Source of the DNA: CALSMU01 sp965230225
GTDB lineage: Bacteria > Bacteroidota > Bacteroidia > Flavobacteriales_D > Parvicellaceae
Direction: 5' to 3'
Assembly (NCBI GenBank): GCA_965230225.1
Contig: CBDDKM010000006.1
Location: forward strand, 580,772-644,771
Length of the DNA: 64,000 nt
This document shows positions 55,598 through 63,796 of this stretch, in pieces; positions within the stretch are counted from its first letter, which is position 1; each line of letters starts with the position of its first letter. Under the pieces are notes generated by a model. It made no database searches. It was not told the origin of the DNA and saw only the letters and a program-made list of their open reading frames with translations. Position numbers and translations under genes: made by a program.

Positions 55598-56368
55598 TTA
55601 GAAGTTATAACTAATAAATACATCTAAATGCTGCTTTAAAAGTTCGCGTGAAAAATCACTATTTGACACCCTATAATAAGTATATGATCCATCACGATTA
55701 TCCTCATAATGCACCCCTTTAAAATAAACTTGACTTGAATAACGAAGATCTGCTTCCCAAATAACTTGCATCCGATATACCAAACCAAGAGAAACCTTTT
55801 CAGTAAGCTTTCTGTCTACACCTGCAATTAAATCAAAACCTAGTTGACTTAGTTGGGTTTCCGAAGTCCAATAATCCGTTCTTTCGCTATCCTCATTCGG
55901 GCTCCCATGATAGTATCGTTCAGTTACAGTCCTATTTCTTGAATAATCATAACTCCCTAAACCAGCAATAAAATCTGTTCCCAACTGAAAGTTCCATTGA
56001 GCAACCTTCCAGTTCTTTTCAACACCCAGATAAACATCTGACCTATGTATACTTCTCTCAGTAGAACTTTCGTAATCAATCTCGCCAATCACGTATTGAG
56101 CAGACGTAGGTTCGGAATGAATAGCCCCACGGTCAAATTCATACTCCAAGGTGGAGAAGCTTGTTAAATTAACACCAGCTCTTAGGTTCCATTTCCCAAG
56201 GCGTTTATATTGCAAAGTAATTTCGGGGTGGTCTAACTTATTATCCGTTAAAAAATCAATACCTGACATTACATTAACACCAACTTGATGTTTAGATTGA
56301 GCTTTAGCATTAATACATAAAATGATAAGAATGGAGGTTAATCCAATTGACTTGATGTAATTCTTCAT
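55598..56368 (-). CDS. Outer-membrane-like protein of the paralogous family (copy 4)
   Basis: 256 residues with signal peptide MKNYIKSIGLTSILIILCIN. Almost the same N-terminus as copy 3 (SKHQVGVNVMSGIDFL, LQYKRLGKWNLRAG) while loops between strands differ in length and content, as expected for surface loops under selection. Ends HLDVFISYNF. Function unknown. Confidence 0.62.
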   Translation of the reverse strand: MKNYIKSIGLTSILIILCINAKAQSKHQVGVNVMSGIDFLTDNKLDHPEITLQYKRLGKWNLRAGVNLTSFSTLEYEFDRGAIHSEPTSAQYVIGEIDYESSTERSIHRSDVYLGVEKNWKVAQWNFQLGTDFIAGLGSYDYSRNRTVTERYYHGSPNEDSERTDYWTSETQLSQLGFDLIAGVDRKLTEKVSLGLVYRMQVIWEADLRYSSQVYFKGVHYEDNRDGSYTYYRVSNSDFSRELLKQHLDVFISYNF

Positions 56369-56467
56369 AGGGATAGGTTTTGTTCAAATGTATTTGTAGA
56401 ATACCTTCTATACAACCCCCATTTATTCAAAGGTAGCTACCAATTATGGATAAGTAGCTTGATATTA

Positions 56468-57061
56468 TTACTGGTTCTGTTGCTTTTCTTTAATTAATTC
56501 CGAAGCAGCCAACTTAGCAACATCTCTATGCGTATTGCCATTTACTATTTCCTGCAGTTCAGCAATAGATTTGTTAGCGAAATTACTCTTCATTTTCTCC
56601 AATTGAGCTTCAGAAGGGCGTTCTATTTTCTTTCCATTACCCAGCTCTACCTTGGGCTTCTCTTTGTTTGTGGATAGCTTTATTTCATTTCTAAACACTA
56701 ACAAATGAACAAAAAGCAACAACACTCCTTGAGGCTGAAATTTCAGCCCTAATCCTCCAATATAAAACCCGACAGTAAAGTGATAAAAGCTAAATGAAAC
56801 TATTGAAAAAACCGCAAGAGAAAATAGCGCCAAAAGGCCATAGATATAGACTTTCTTATTTAAAAAGTATAAAACCAGAAACAGCAATGCCCCACCATAC
56901 GCCAAATAATTAGCCATTGACACATCAATAAACATGGTTCCATTTATAAAAGTCCATAACAGGAGTACTGCTACAACATAAACCGGAATTAAATCTCTTA
57001 ATACAGAGTTTTTCTTTTCTCCTGATGATTCTATTTCATCAAGGATATTCTCGTTTTTCAT
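56468..57061 (-). CDS. Membrane protein of unknown function
   Basis: 197 residues. About four hydrophobic helices between residues 20 and 125 (VYVVAVLLLWTFINGTMF, YLAYGGALLFLVLYFL), then a cytoplasmic helical tail (about 130-197, LEKMKSNFANKSIAELQEIV). The first residues are charged. The tail KSIAELQEIV...VAKLAASELI recalls helical repeat proteins, but I recognise no family. Confidence 0.55.
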   Translation of the reverse strand: MKNENILDEIESSGEKKNSVLRDLIPVYVVAVLLLWTFINGTMFIDVSMANYLAYGGALLFLVLYFLNKKVYIYGLLALFSLAVFSIVSFSFYHFTVGFYIGGLGLKFQPQGVLLLFVHLLVFRNEIKLSTNKEKPKVELGNGKKIERPSEAQLEKMKSNFANKSIAELQEIVNGNTHRDVAKLAASELIKEKQQNQ

Positions 57062-57100
57062 AGTTTGGTTTTAGGTTATCGGCAAATTTAACAACTCTTT

Positions 57101-58822
57101 CTAACTCTTAAAGTCCAAAGCCCATTCCAAACCTTCCGGCAATTCTGCCGACGAGAACTCCAAATGCAAGATTCTTCTCCTTCTTTGAGATTTGGATTTA
57201 GAAGAAGCATGCAATACCAAAGGACTCATTACATGAACTCCTCCTTCCGGGATATCCACCGGCATGGCAACACTATTTTCAGTAATCACTCCAATTTCAG
57301 ATTTGCTAAGTTCTTTTTTATGCGAACCAGGCACAACCCTTACTCCTCCATTTTTCTGACTGGTATCATCCAAGTGAACTCTTAGGGTAAATACACTTTT
57401 AAGCACATCTTCCGGCGGGATTACTCCAAAACGATCTTCTTTTTTGGTCCACCCTTTATATCCTTTAACAGCCTTTTTGTTTTTTACCTCAATAGTTAAG
57501 TCCTGGTGCCAGGTTACATACCAATTGTCGGTTGGAGGCTTATCAAAATAGATCACCTTTACCAATTGGGCCTTAGGATCAATGTGTTTTACAATGCTTT
57601 TTAAGTTTTTGTTAAATAGCAAAGTATTCAATTCGGGGATCTCTGTAAATAAATCTCTGTTGGCGTGTTTAGCTTTCTTAATGGCTTTAAGGTGCTTATC
57701 GATAATGGCTTTTGCTTTTCGAACCTCTCTTTGGGTATAAACTCGATTAAGCATACTGGTACCGTTGTTTTCCAGTTGCGCCACCACTCTCTTTAACCCA
57801 GAGGTAGTAAGCTCCGTTTCGTACACATCTTTACTGGCCTGAATTCTGTTGATGATGTTCTTTCTCAACCTTTCCGGCGATAGTACCTTTACCTCTTCGC
57901 CATAAGACAGAATTTCCTTTTCTAACTCAAAATTATGCACCACATTCAGCTCAATAGTTACTCCGTAGTAATCCTCTTCTACTACTCTTTGAGAGTGATG
58001 CAAAGGCTTGGTAAGAATATAAGGTGCATGTTTACGTGACAAATACAACTTGACTTTTTGAGGCTCCATTAAAGGGTTAACCGATACACCAATGGCATCT
58101 TTAAAATAAGTTGATCCATCAAAATCGAAATTATGCTGAAATTCCAGCTCGCTTTTCTCTACTTGTAGAATTCTATCTAGAGCCAGGTTTAAAATACCTT
58201 CTTTTTTCTTTTTACACCCCACTACAAACCAACGGTTCCTGAACTCTTTGAGCAGATAAGGATGGAAATCAAAAGTATTAGCCTGTCTTGCCTTAAAAGA
58301 CTGGTAGGTAATTTTTATAGCCTTCTTATTAATGATGGATTGATACAAAAAATCCAAATGAGAGATTCCTTTTAGATTCTCATTTTTTTCGAACTCGATT
58401 ACCGGGTGTTGCTTTGTTTTTTGAGAGTATACATGATCCTCCAATTTCTGCACCATTGCATCCAACTCCCTAAAGTGCGAAAACCCCTGAAATTGTTTTA
58501 GGAACTCCACTACTTCAGTCATTTTACTCAAGTCCTGTTCTGTAACGGGAATATTGGTGATACTATAATCGGGATCTTCGTAGGTGTAGTACTTTTTATC
58601 CACTACAATAATAGGAGCATTGTACCCTAACTTATCGCTACGCATGATCTGAATATCCGACTGAACCGTTCTTCTACTTACTCCTTTATCAATTCCTTCG
58701 TATTCGTATAACGCATCCGAACAAGCATCGATCAAATCTTCTAATGTCCACTGCCTGTATTTGTTTTGCAAACATTTATCAATGGTTTTATAACGGATCA
58801 ATGCATTTTTATTTACTGCCAT
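57101..58822 (-). CDS. WYL-domain regulator fused to a phytanoyl-CoA-dioxygenase-like domain
   Basis: 573 residues. Residues ~1-90 are a DeoR-like winged helix (GVSRRTVQSDIQIMRSD). Residues ~150-320 are the WYL domain: HPYLLKEFRNRWFVVG and ALDRILQVEK. From about residue 345 to the end is a PhyH-like domain, with Fe(II) ligands H439 and D441 in TWHQDLTIEV, H538 in PLVLHASSK, and Arg for 2-oxoglutarate in QRRRRILHLEF. The frame is continuous across the junction, with no stop or repeat. WYL regulators bind small molecules; a catalytic dioxygenase in the same chain suggests a sensor of its own substrate or product, or DNA-targeted oxidation. Upstream it faces a structured non-coding stretch. Confidence 0.82.
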   Translation of the reverse strand: MAVNKNALIRYKTIDKCLQNKYRQWTLEDLIDACSDALYEYEGIDKGVSRRTVQSDIQIMRSDKLGYNAPIIVVDKKYYTYEDPDYSITNIPVTEQDLSKMTEVVEFLKQFQGFSHFRELDAMVQKLEDHVYSQKTKQHPVIEFEKNENLKGISHLDFLYQSIINKKAIKITYQSFKARQANTFDFHPYLLKEFRNRWFVVGCKKKKEGILNLALDRILQVEKSELEFQHNFDFDGSTYFKDAIGVSVNPLMEPQKVKLYLSRKHAPYILTKPLHHSQRVVEEDYYGVTIELNVVHNFELEKEILSYGEEVKVLSPERLRKNIINRIQASKDVYETELTTSGLKRVVAQLENNGTSMLNRVYTQREVRKAKAIIDKHLKAIKKAKHANRDLFTEIPELNTLLFNKNLKSIVKHIDPKAQLVKVIYFDKPPTDNWYVTWHQDLTIEVKNKKAVKGYKGWTKKEDRFGVIPPEDVLKSVFTLRVHLDDTSQKNGGVRVVPGSHKKELSKSEIGVITENSVAMPVDIPEGGVHVMSPLVLHASSKSKSQRRRRILHLEFSSAELPEGLEWALDFKS

Positions 58823-58950
58823 AGCTCTAGGTTTTATAAGGGTTTTACTTCCCTTAACTCAACGAATTTAAAAATTATTTTTCACCGCGCAAAAACATTG
58901 CGTAGTGCATATAAACCTTTGTGTCATCAATATTCAAAGAACCACTCGTT

Positions 58951-58976
58951 GGAGTCGCAAAATTGGTTGCGGCTCC
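58951..58976 (+). repeat. Hairpin in the non-coding stretch upstream of tRNA-Asp
   Basis: 10-bp stem GGAGTCGCAA/TTGCGGCTCC (58951-58960, 58967-58976) with one U-G pair if transcribed on the plus strand; loop AATTGG. Confidence 0.5.
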
Positions 58977-59005
58977 TCTGATTGAATTGAAAAAGAAGAA
59001 TTTAA

Positions 59006-59029
59006 ATTCAGCTAGATGCATAGCTGAAT
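59006..59029 (+). repeat. Hairpin adjacent to the candidate RNA
   Basis: Perfect 8-bp arms ATTCAGCT/AGCTGAAT (59006-59013, 59022-59029), immediately before the candidate RNA; may belong to it. Confidence 0.5.
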
Positions 59030-59032
59030 CAG

Positions 59033-59178
59033 GAACAACGACAAACACATTGCCCTATTGGCGCTAGTAGCAGGTAGGCCTTAACAGGAGTGTTAGAGAG
59101 TGGTTAGAGCCCACAGTTCTTATACTAGCGGGAACAATGTTTGAAAAAGCTCTGATAAACGCAATATTGTCGTTGTTC
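59033..59178 (+). ncRNA. Candidate structured RNA, family unknown
   Basis: A perfect 12-bp closing helix pairs GAACAACGACAA (59033-59044) with TTGTCGTTGTTC (59167-59178). Inside it, ACATTG (59047-59052) pairs with CAATGT (59135-59140), and CGCTAGTA (59062-59069) with TACTAGCG (59123-59130). Within the apex, short hairpins TTAACA-GGAG-TGTTAG and GTGG..CCAC are possible. The pairs are nested in the right order, as in a real fold. I compared it from memory with SRP RNA, tmRNA and RNase P and saw no fit; an elongated 6S-like shape is possible. The strand is inferred from the tRNA 11 bases downstream. Confidence 0.45.
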
Positions 59179-59189
59179 TAAAATATTTA

Positions 59190-59261
59190 GGTGCTGTAGT
59201 TCAATGGTAGAATCCCCGACTGTCTATCGGGTGGTTGCGAGTTCGAATCTCGTCAGCACCG
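59190..59261 (+). tRNA. tRNA-Asp (GTC), atypical anticodon loop
   Basis: 72-base cloverleaf with a perfect 7-bp acceptor stem (GGTGCTG/CAGCACC), D arm GTTC..GAAT, anticodon stem CCCGA/TCGGG, T stem GCGAG/CTCGT and discriminator G. Loop is CTGTCTA, giving GTC (Asp). G73, G2-C71 and a G10-U25 pair agree with aspartate identity, but base 37 is T and 38 is A, whereas 37 is nearly always a purine and aspartate tRNAs carry C at 38. A T-run follows directly. Possibly an extra or altered tRNA. Confidence 0.8.
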
Positions 59262-59520
59262 CTTTTTTTATTCGTAAACTTACCTGAGAAACGATTATTC
59301 GATTAACGATACCAATGATTTGAAGTTTGAAATGCCTTAAACTAAAAACTGACGCAAGTTACCTGTACTAGGAGTAACACCTCTCAATTCATGAGTTTCC
59401 CGTTTACACGGGAAAGAAGGTATTTTAATCCAAAATTGTGATAAAGTTCCTGGTACATTATACTTAATACGTGCTACCTAAATCTAACGTCTTTCGTCTT
59501 AGAGTCTTTTGTCTTAAAGT
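59262..59520. other. Intergenic tail after tRNA-Asp
   Basis: A run of seven T at 59263-59269 ends the tRNA transcript. I see nothing else that is supported in this stretch. Confidence 0.5.
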
Positions 59521-60126
59521 CTATTTATACATAAAAACAGTAAAATCATCTTCCAGGTAACCATCTACCACCTCTATTCTAGAAGCTAATCGATCGCAAA
59601 ATTTAACTACTTCCTCTTTGTTGTGAGACTTAAGAAGTGGATGATCTTTAAAATACCGATCATCAAGCATATTAAAGGCTACTCCTTTTTTGCAATTGTT
59701 ATACAAATGCATAATGGTTTCCCAATAATACTCTTCTCTTTGGCATTTATAGCCGAATGCTCCAGAGCCTAAAATGTAATCTACTTCTGAGAAAAATACT
59801 TTAGAGAAATCTCCTTCGATGAAATGAGTAGTGGGATCATCTTTAAAGAAATCATTCGCCACTTCAATAAACTCCTTCATTTGGTCCACACCAATGTAAT
59901 TGAAGTCTCTTAGCCTTTCATCCAGAAATATTTTCAGGTCTCCATGTCCACAACCTACATCTAGTATATTTTGCCCTTCCAAATCGGCAATTTGACAGAG
60001 GATTTCGAACCGTTTTTGTTGGCTGTATTTATTCTTCCAGCCCAGTGCTTCTACGGTTTCTTCACCAAAATGCTGAATGCGGTGTTGGTGAAAATTTTGG
60101 ATAGTCAGTTTTTCAACAATGTTCAT
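59521..60126 (-). CDS. Class I SAM-dependent methyltransferase
   Basis: 201 residues with a standard Rossmann SAM site: NILDVGCGHGDLKIFL (motif I), YIGVDQMKEFIE (acidic strand), IEGDFSKVFF and the post-I segment YILGSGAFGYKCQREEYYWE. Small, soluble, no specific substrate motif. Reads toward the RNA region; no operon partners. Confidence 0.82.
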   Translation of the reverse strand: MNIVEKLTIQNFHQHRIQHFGEETVEALGWKNKYSQQKRFEILCQIADLEGQNILDVGCGHGDLKIFLDERLRDFNYIGVDQMKEFIEVANDFFKDDPTTHFIEGDFSKVFFSEVDYILGSGAFGYKCQREEYYWETIMHLYNNCKKGVAFNMLDDRYFKDHPLLKSHNKEEVVKFCDRLASRIEVVDGYLEDDFTVFMYK

Positions 60127-60215
60127 TGAATGTAAAAGTAAAATTCTTTACTCAGGTATCAATATAAATGTTAAATTCGTTACATATAGATTAAGACCCT
60201 AATCAAGATAATTTT

Positions 60216-62237
60216 ATGATGACAACCCCTGTAAAGAAGAAGGCTTCTGGCTCGAATCAGATGAATGTGGTTTCCAGTAAAACTAAGCCTAGTTCCAAGC
60301 ATTTAGCGAACGATTTACTAAAGGAGTTACATGGTCTAACCGAAAAAGCAGCGACTGAAGGATTGGACGTTCCCAGCAAGGTATTTGAAGTAATTGTAAA
60401 AGCAGAAGAAACTGAGGAAATTGAAGCTCAATTATTTCAGGACATTTCTGAACAGTTAAAAGTAATGTCTAATCTGGTTAAAACCAGAAAAGAGAAGTAC
60501 AAGGATCAGTTACTCGCAGAATTCCGTGGCAATGTAAAAAGCATGGAAAGTGGCCATTGGAATATTCCTCCTTCCATTCACTCTACTCTAATTGCATTGG
60601 AAAATGCAAAAATCATAGAAGACGATTTAATTATACAGGTTGCCAAAGACAATGAAGTTTTAAACAAAATCCTCAATCCGGAATTCCAGAAACTGGGAAG
60701 TCAATTGGTGGAAGAATTAAAGACCGAAATTGATAAAGCTGAAACAAGTGGTCATGAGGTAAATCTGGCTCAAAAGAGTTTGTTAAATTTACTTGATACG
60801 GGACACACCTTAACTCCTAAAGATTTAGAAAAAATAAGGTTCGACATCGAAGCAGTAAAGGAGCTAAACAAAGGGCAATCTGTAAAGCTGATTGAAAAAC
60901 TTAAAGCAGATATTGTTACTGCTGCGAACAAGGCACTTAAGAATGATCATAACCTACCTAAGGATGTTCTGGACCTGATTAAAAATCCTGACTTTAATAA
61001 CGATGTAGAAAAGCTATTAAAGATTAAACGTCAGGTTAACAAAATCAACAATCCTGAATCTGTTCAAATATTGAGTAGCCTTATTGATGAGCTTAAAGAG
61101 CAAGTGGATGACGCACTATCCAGCGGTATCCAAGTTCCCGGCGAAATTATTCCATTGATACAAATGGCTGAAGAGCAGGGAGGAAAACTGGATAAGTCTG
61201 ATTTTTCGAAACTATTTAAGTACAATACTGAGTTAAAAGAACTCAACAAAATTCAGCACCCTCCACATATTGAGCAACAAATAGAACTTTTGAGAGATTT
61301 GGTGGAAGAAGCTGGAGCCCACAAAGTACCTTTGGTTCCAGAAAGAGTTAATTCCAAGACAGGAAAAGACAACATTGATCCAATGAAATTGCTGGAACGT
61401 TGTGAGTCGGAAAAATCGAGCATGGATATGTATGAGAAATTACTGGCATGCAACAATGATCTTTCTAGCAGAATTTATAAAAACCCTCCTACTCTTCTTA
61501 ATCCACTAATTACAAACACTACCATTTTAGTGGAACATGCATTAGGTAAAGGAAAAAAGATTCCCGACGATGTAATCGAGGTACTGGGCAAGCTAAAACA
61601 AAAACAGAAGGTAGATCAACAGTTAGTAGACAAACTTTCGAATCACTTCGAAGAATTGAGTAGAATTATTGCTCCTGCTACTCTGGAATCTGCCCAATAC
61701 ATCCACTATAGAAAAAAGGATATTAATTCCTCGCCAAGAGGGAAATACATGAGCACTTTTCCTATTAGGCGACAGCAACTATTAATGTTTATTTCTTGTA
61801 TCGTTGCGTTTATTGGATTGTTCTTTTATGAAGAAGCTTTTCTGAGCCTGGAAGATGGTTTATTGAACAATTTTAACGTTGGCGAATGCCTAATTGGAAT
61901 GGCTTTTCTAGCCTCTGCTGCTGGAATGGGAACTTTTGTAATAATGCTTCCGAAACTCAACAAGGTGTATACTCAATACACTTATGAACCAACCCATAAT
62001 TACACCTACTGGCTTACTGTATTTTTTAGCATTCTAGGAGGAGTTGGCATCAGTGAATTTACCGGAATCATAGAAGGCTTTTTTGACGCTAGTCAACTTG
62101 GAATTTACGTAGCCATTAAATTGTTGGTTGCCTTTACATCTTCCATGTTCCTTACCAAGCAATTACTAAAAGGTAAGCTTAGTACAAAAAGTACGGCTAC
62201 TACCACACAAACGAAAGAAAACGACGACAACCCTTAA
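60216..62237 (+). CDS. Helical-repeat membrane protein, first gene of DUF4157 cluster
   Basis: 673 residues. The first ~510 residues are built of about six to seven degenerate helical units of some 70 residues, each with a pattern L..EL...l..A...g..vP..v..l (for example EKLKADIVTAANKALKNDHN and ELKEQVDDALSSGIQVPG). Four membrane helices follow (QQLLMFISCIVAFIGLFFY to VAIKLLVAFTSSMFLTK), then a short Thr/Lys tail. No family recognised. It is 11 bases from the DUF4157 gene and in the same direction, so it is probably co-transcribed and may assist delivery or immunity. Confidence 0.6.
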   Translation: MMTTPVKKKASGSNQMNVVSSKTKPSSKHLANDLLKELHGLTEKAATEGLDVPSKVFEVIVKAEETEEIEAQLFQDISEQLKVMSNLVKTRKEKYKDQLLAEFRGNVKSMESGHWNIPPSIHSTLIALENAKIIEDDLIIQVAKDNEVLNKILNPEFQKLGSQLVEELKTEIDKAETSGHEVNLAQKSLLNLLDTGHTLTPKDLEKIRFDIEAVKELNKGQSVKLIEKLKADIVTAANKALKNDHNLPKDVLDLIKNPDFNNDVEKLLKIKRQVNKINNPESVQILSSLIDELKEQVDDALSSGIQVPGEIIPLIQMAEEQGGKLDKSDFSKLFKYNTELKELNKIQHPPHIEQQIELLRDLVEEAGAHKVPLVPERVNSKTGKDNIDPMKLLERCESEKSSMDMYEKLLACNNDLSSRIYKNPPTLLNPLITNTTILVEHALGKGKKIPDDVIEVLGKLKQKQKVDQQLVDKLSNHFEELSRIIAPATLESAQYIHYRKKDINSSPRGKYMSTFPIRRQQLLMFISCIVAFIGLFFYEEAFLSLEDGLLNNFNVGECLIGMAFLASAAGMGTFVIMLPKLNKVYTQYTYEPTHNYTYWLTVFFSILGGVGISEFTGIIEGFFDASQLGIYVAIKLLVAFTSSMFLTKQLLKGKLSTKSTATTTQTKENDDNP

Positions 62238-62248
62238 TACCTCCAACA

Positions 62249-62965
62249 ATGAAACAGATAAATAGATCATCGCATTCAGATAAAAGCAGAAGTGCCGCTA
62301 ACAAAAACAGCTCTTCCAGAGCCGCTGCACAATTGGTAGAAGAAGAGGAAATGGCTCAGAAAAAGAGCATTTCTCAGTTAGTTGAGGAAGAAGAGCTACA
62401 AGGAAAGTTTACCTCTCAATTAATGAAAGAGGAGGAAATGATGCAAGGTAAATTTACCAGCCAATTGGTGGAGGAAGATGAATTACAGGGGAAATTCACT
62501 TCCCAATTAGTCGAAGAGGAAGAACTTCAAGGAAAGTTTACTTCTCAATTGGTTGAGGAAGAAGAATTGGCTCAGGGTAAAATGAAAACTACCCAACTTC
62601 AAACCAAAGATTCCGGAACTGCTCAGTTAGAAGAAAATGCACCTGCAACTAAAAACAACACTGGGATGCCTGATAACCTGAAGTCTGGAATTGAAAGCCT
62701 TTCGGGGGTAGACATTTCAGATGTTAGAGTACATTACAATTCAGATAAACCGGCACAAATGAATGCTCATGCCTTTGCACAGGGAACAGATATACATGTT
62801 GCTCCAGGGCAAGAAAAGCATTTACCACACGAAGCCTGGCATACTGTTCAGCAGAAGCAAGGACGAGTTCAGGCCACCACCGAAGTAAATGGAAGCCCGG
62901 TAAATGATAATGCAAGTTTGGAAAATGAAGCTGATGTGATGGGAGCCAAAGCAAATTCTTTGTAA
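62249..62965 (+). CDS. DUF4157 domain protein with short tandem repeats
   Basis: 238 residues. Residues ~28-110 are six near-identical 14-15-residue units of the type SQLVEEEELQGKFT. Residues ~140-238 are a DUF4157 domain: MPDNLKSGIESLSGVDISDV, VHYNSDKPAQ, AQGTDIHVAPGQ and LPHEAWHTVQQKQGRV with a zinc HExxH-like HEAWH. DUF4157 proteins are typical effectors or companions of extracellular contractile injection systems. No signal peptide. Its stop is directly followed by the ATG of the next gene. Confidence 0.85.
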   Translation: MKQINRSSHSDKSRSAANKNSSSRAAAQLVEEEEMAQKKSISQLVEEEELQGKFTSQLMKEEEMMQGKFTSQLVEEDELQGKFTSQLVEEEELQGKFTSQLVEEEELAQGKMKTTQLQTKDSGTAQLEENAPATKNNTGMPDNLKSGIESLSGVDISDVRVHYNSDKPAQMNAHAFAQGTDIHVAPGQEKHLPHEAWHTVQQKQGRVQATTEVNGSPVNDNASLENEADVMGAKANSL

Positions 62966-63796
62966 ATGAAATCTTCAAAAAAAAATGAGATAGAAAAAAA
63001 CAAGGCTGCGGCTAACGTTAACTCTACTGAAAATGGTAGTTTTCAATTAGTGAACAATAGAGCTGAATCCATTAGTCAGCAAAAGAATATTCAGCTCTTG
63101 AAGAATTCTTCAAGAACCAATAACACTGTAGCTCAGCTGGAAAAACTCCCTACTGTACCTAGAACTGCTTTACCATCTTCTCATGCGGTGGATGATAAAC
63201 ACTGGGATACAAGTGTATTTCCTTACGCTCCTGATGAAAGGGTTAGAAAAAATGGAGGAACTACCCTTTACCCAAGAGAATTATGCAAAGGAAACAGAGT
63301 TCAAGATGCGTGGGGGTATTACAACAGAGTATCTGATAGTTCCAATTGGACAGCACAAGGCACAGATCGATATGTGCATGAAGACTGGGACGATGACGTT
63401 AAAGTTAAGGTGGTGATTGCTCATGACGCAGCTGAGAAAAAGCAAACTCTGGTAACAACCTACCCAACAGATGGTAGAAACACCAGAGCAGTTTGGGATA
63501 AAACAGCAGAAGATGCAGAAAGTGATGCACACGTTAAAGTAAAAATCACCACCAGCTGTAAAACTGCAGATAAAGTAAAGCGAACCGACTCTATGCAGGA
63601 ATGGATAGATAAGCATAAAGATGAAATAGAGGTTACTGCCGGATTTACCATCAACAACTCTAATGGCGTTAGAGGAAAGAAGAATATTTACACTACCCTC
63701 ACCTTTGCCACTCGTGCTAAAGCTGTAGCTGCAAAAGCAGCTTTAGAAGGTGATAAAAAACCTGTTTTTGGTATCTCAACAGAACTAGCTAAATAA
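62966..63796 (+). CDS. Probable effector with DUF4157-associated N-terminus and unknown C-terminal domain
   Basis: 276 residues. The N-terminus SFQLVNNRAESISQQKNIQL resembles the VDNRPEAVAQRK leader often found in proteins beside DUF4157. From about residue 65 the sequence changes to a mixed alpha/beta domain without a known signature (PRTALPSSHAVDDKHWDTSV, RYVHEDWDDDVKVKVVIAHD, TTSCKTADKVKRT). It could be a toxin or enzyme domain carried by the cluster. No signal peptide. It abuts the preceding gene with no gap. Confidence 0.6.
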   Translation: MKSSKKNEIEKNKAAANVNSTENGSFQLVNNRAESISQQKNIQLLKNSSRTNNTVAQLEKLPTVPRTALPSSHAVDDKHWDTSVFPYAPDERVRKNGGTTLYPRELCKGNRVQDAWGYYNRVSDSSNWTAQGTDRYVHEDWDDDVKVKVVIAHDAAEKKQTLVTTYPTDGRNTRAVWDKTAEDAESDAHVKVKITTSCKTADKVKRTDSMQEWIDKHKDEIEVTAGFTINNSNGVRGKKNIYTTLTFATRAKAVAAKAALEGDKKPVFGISTELAK

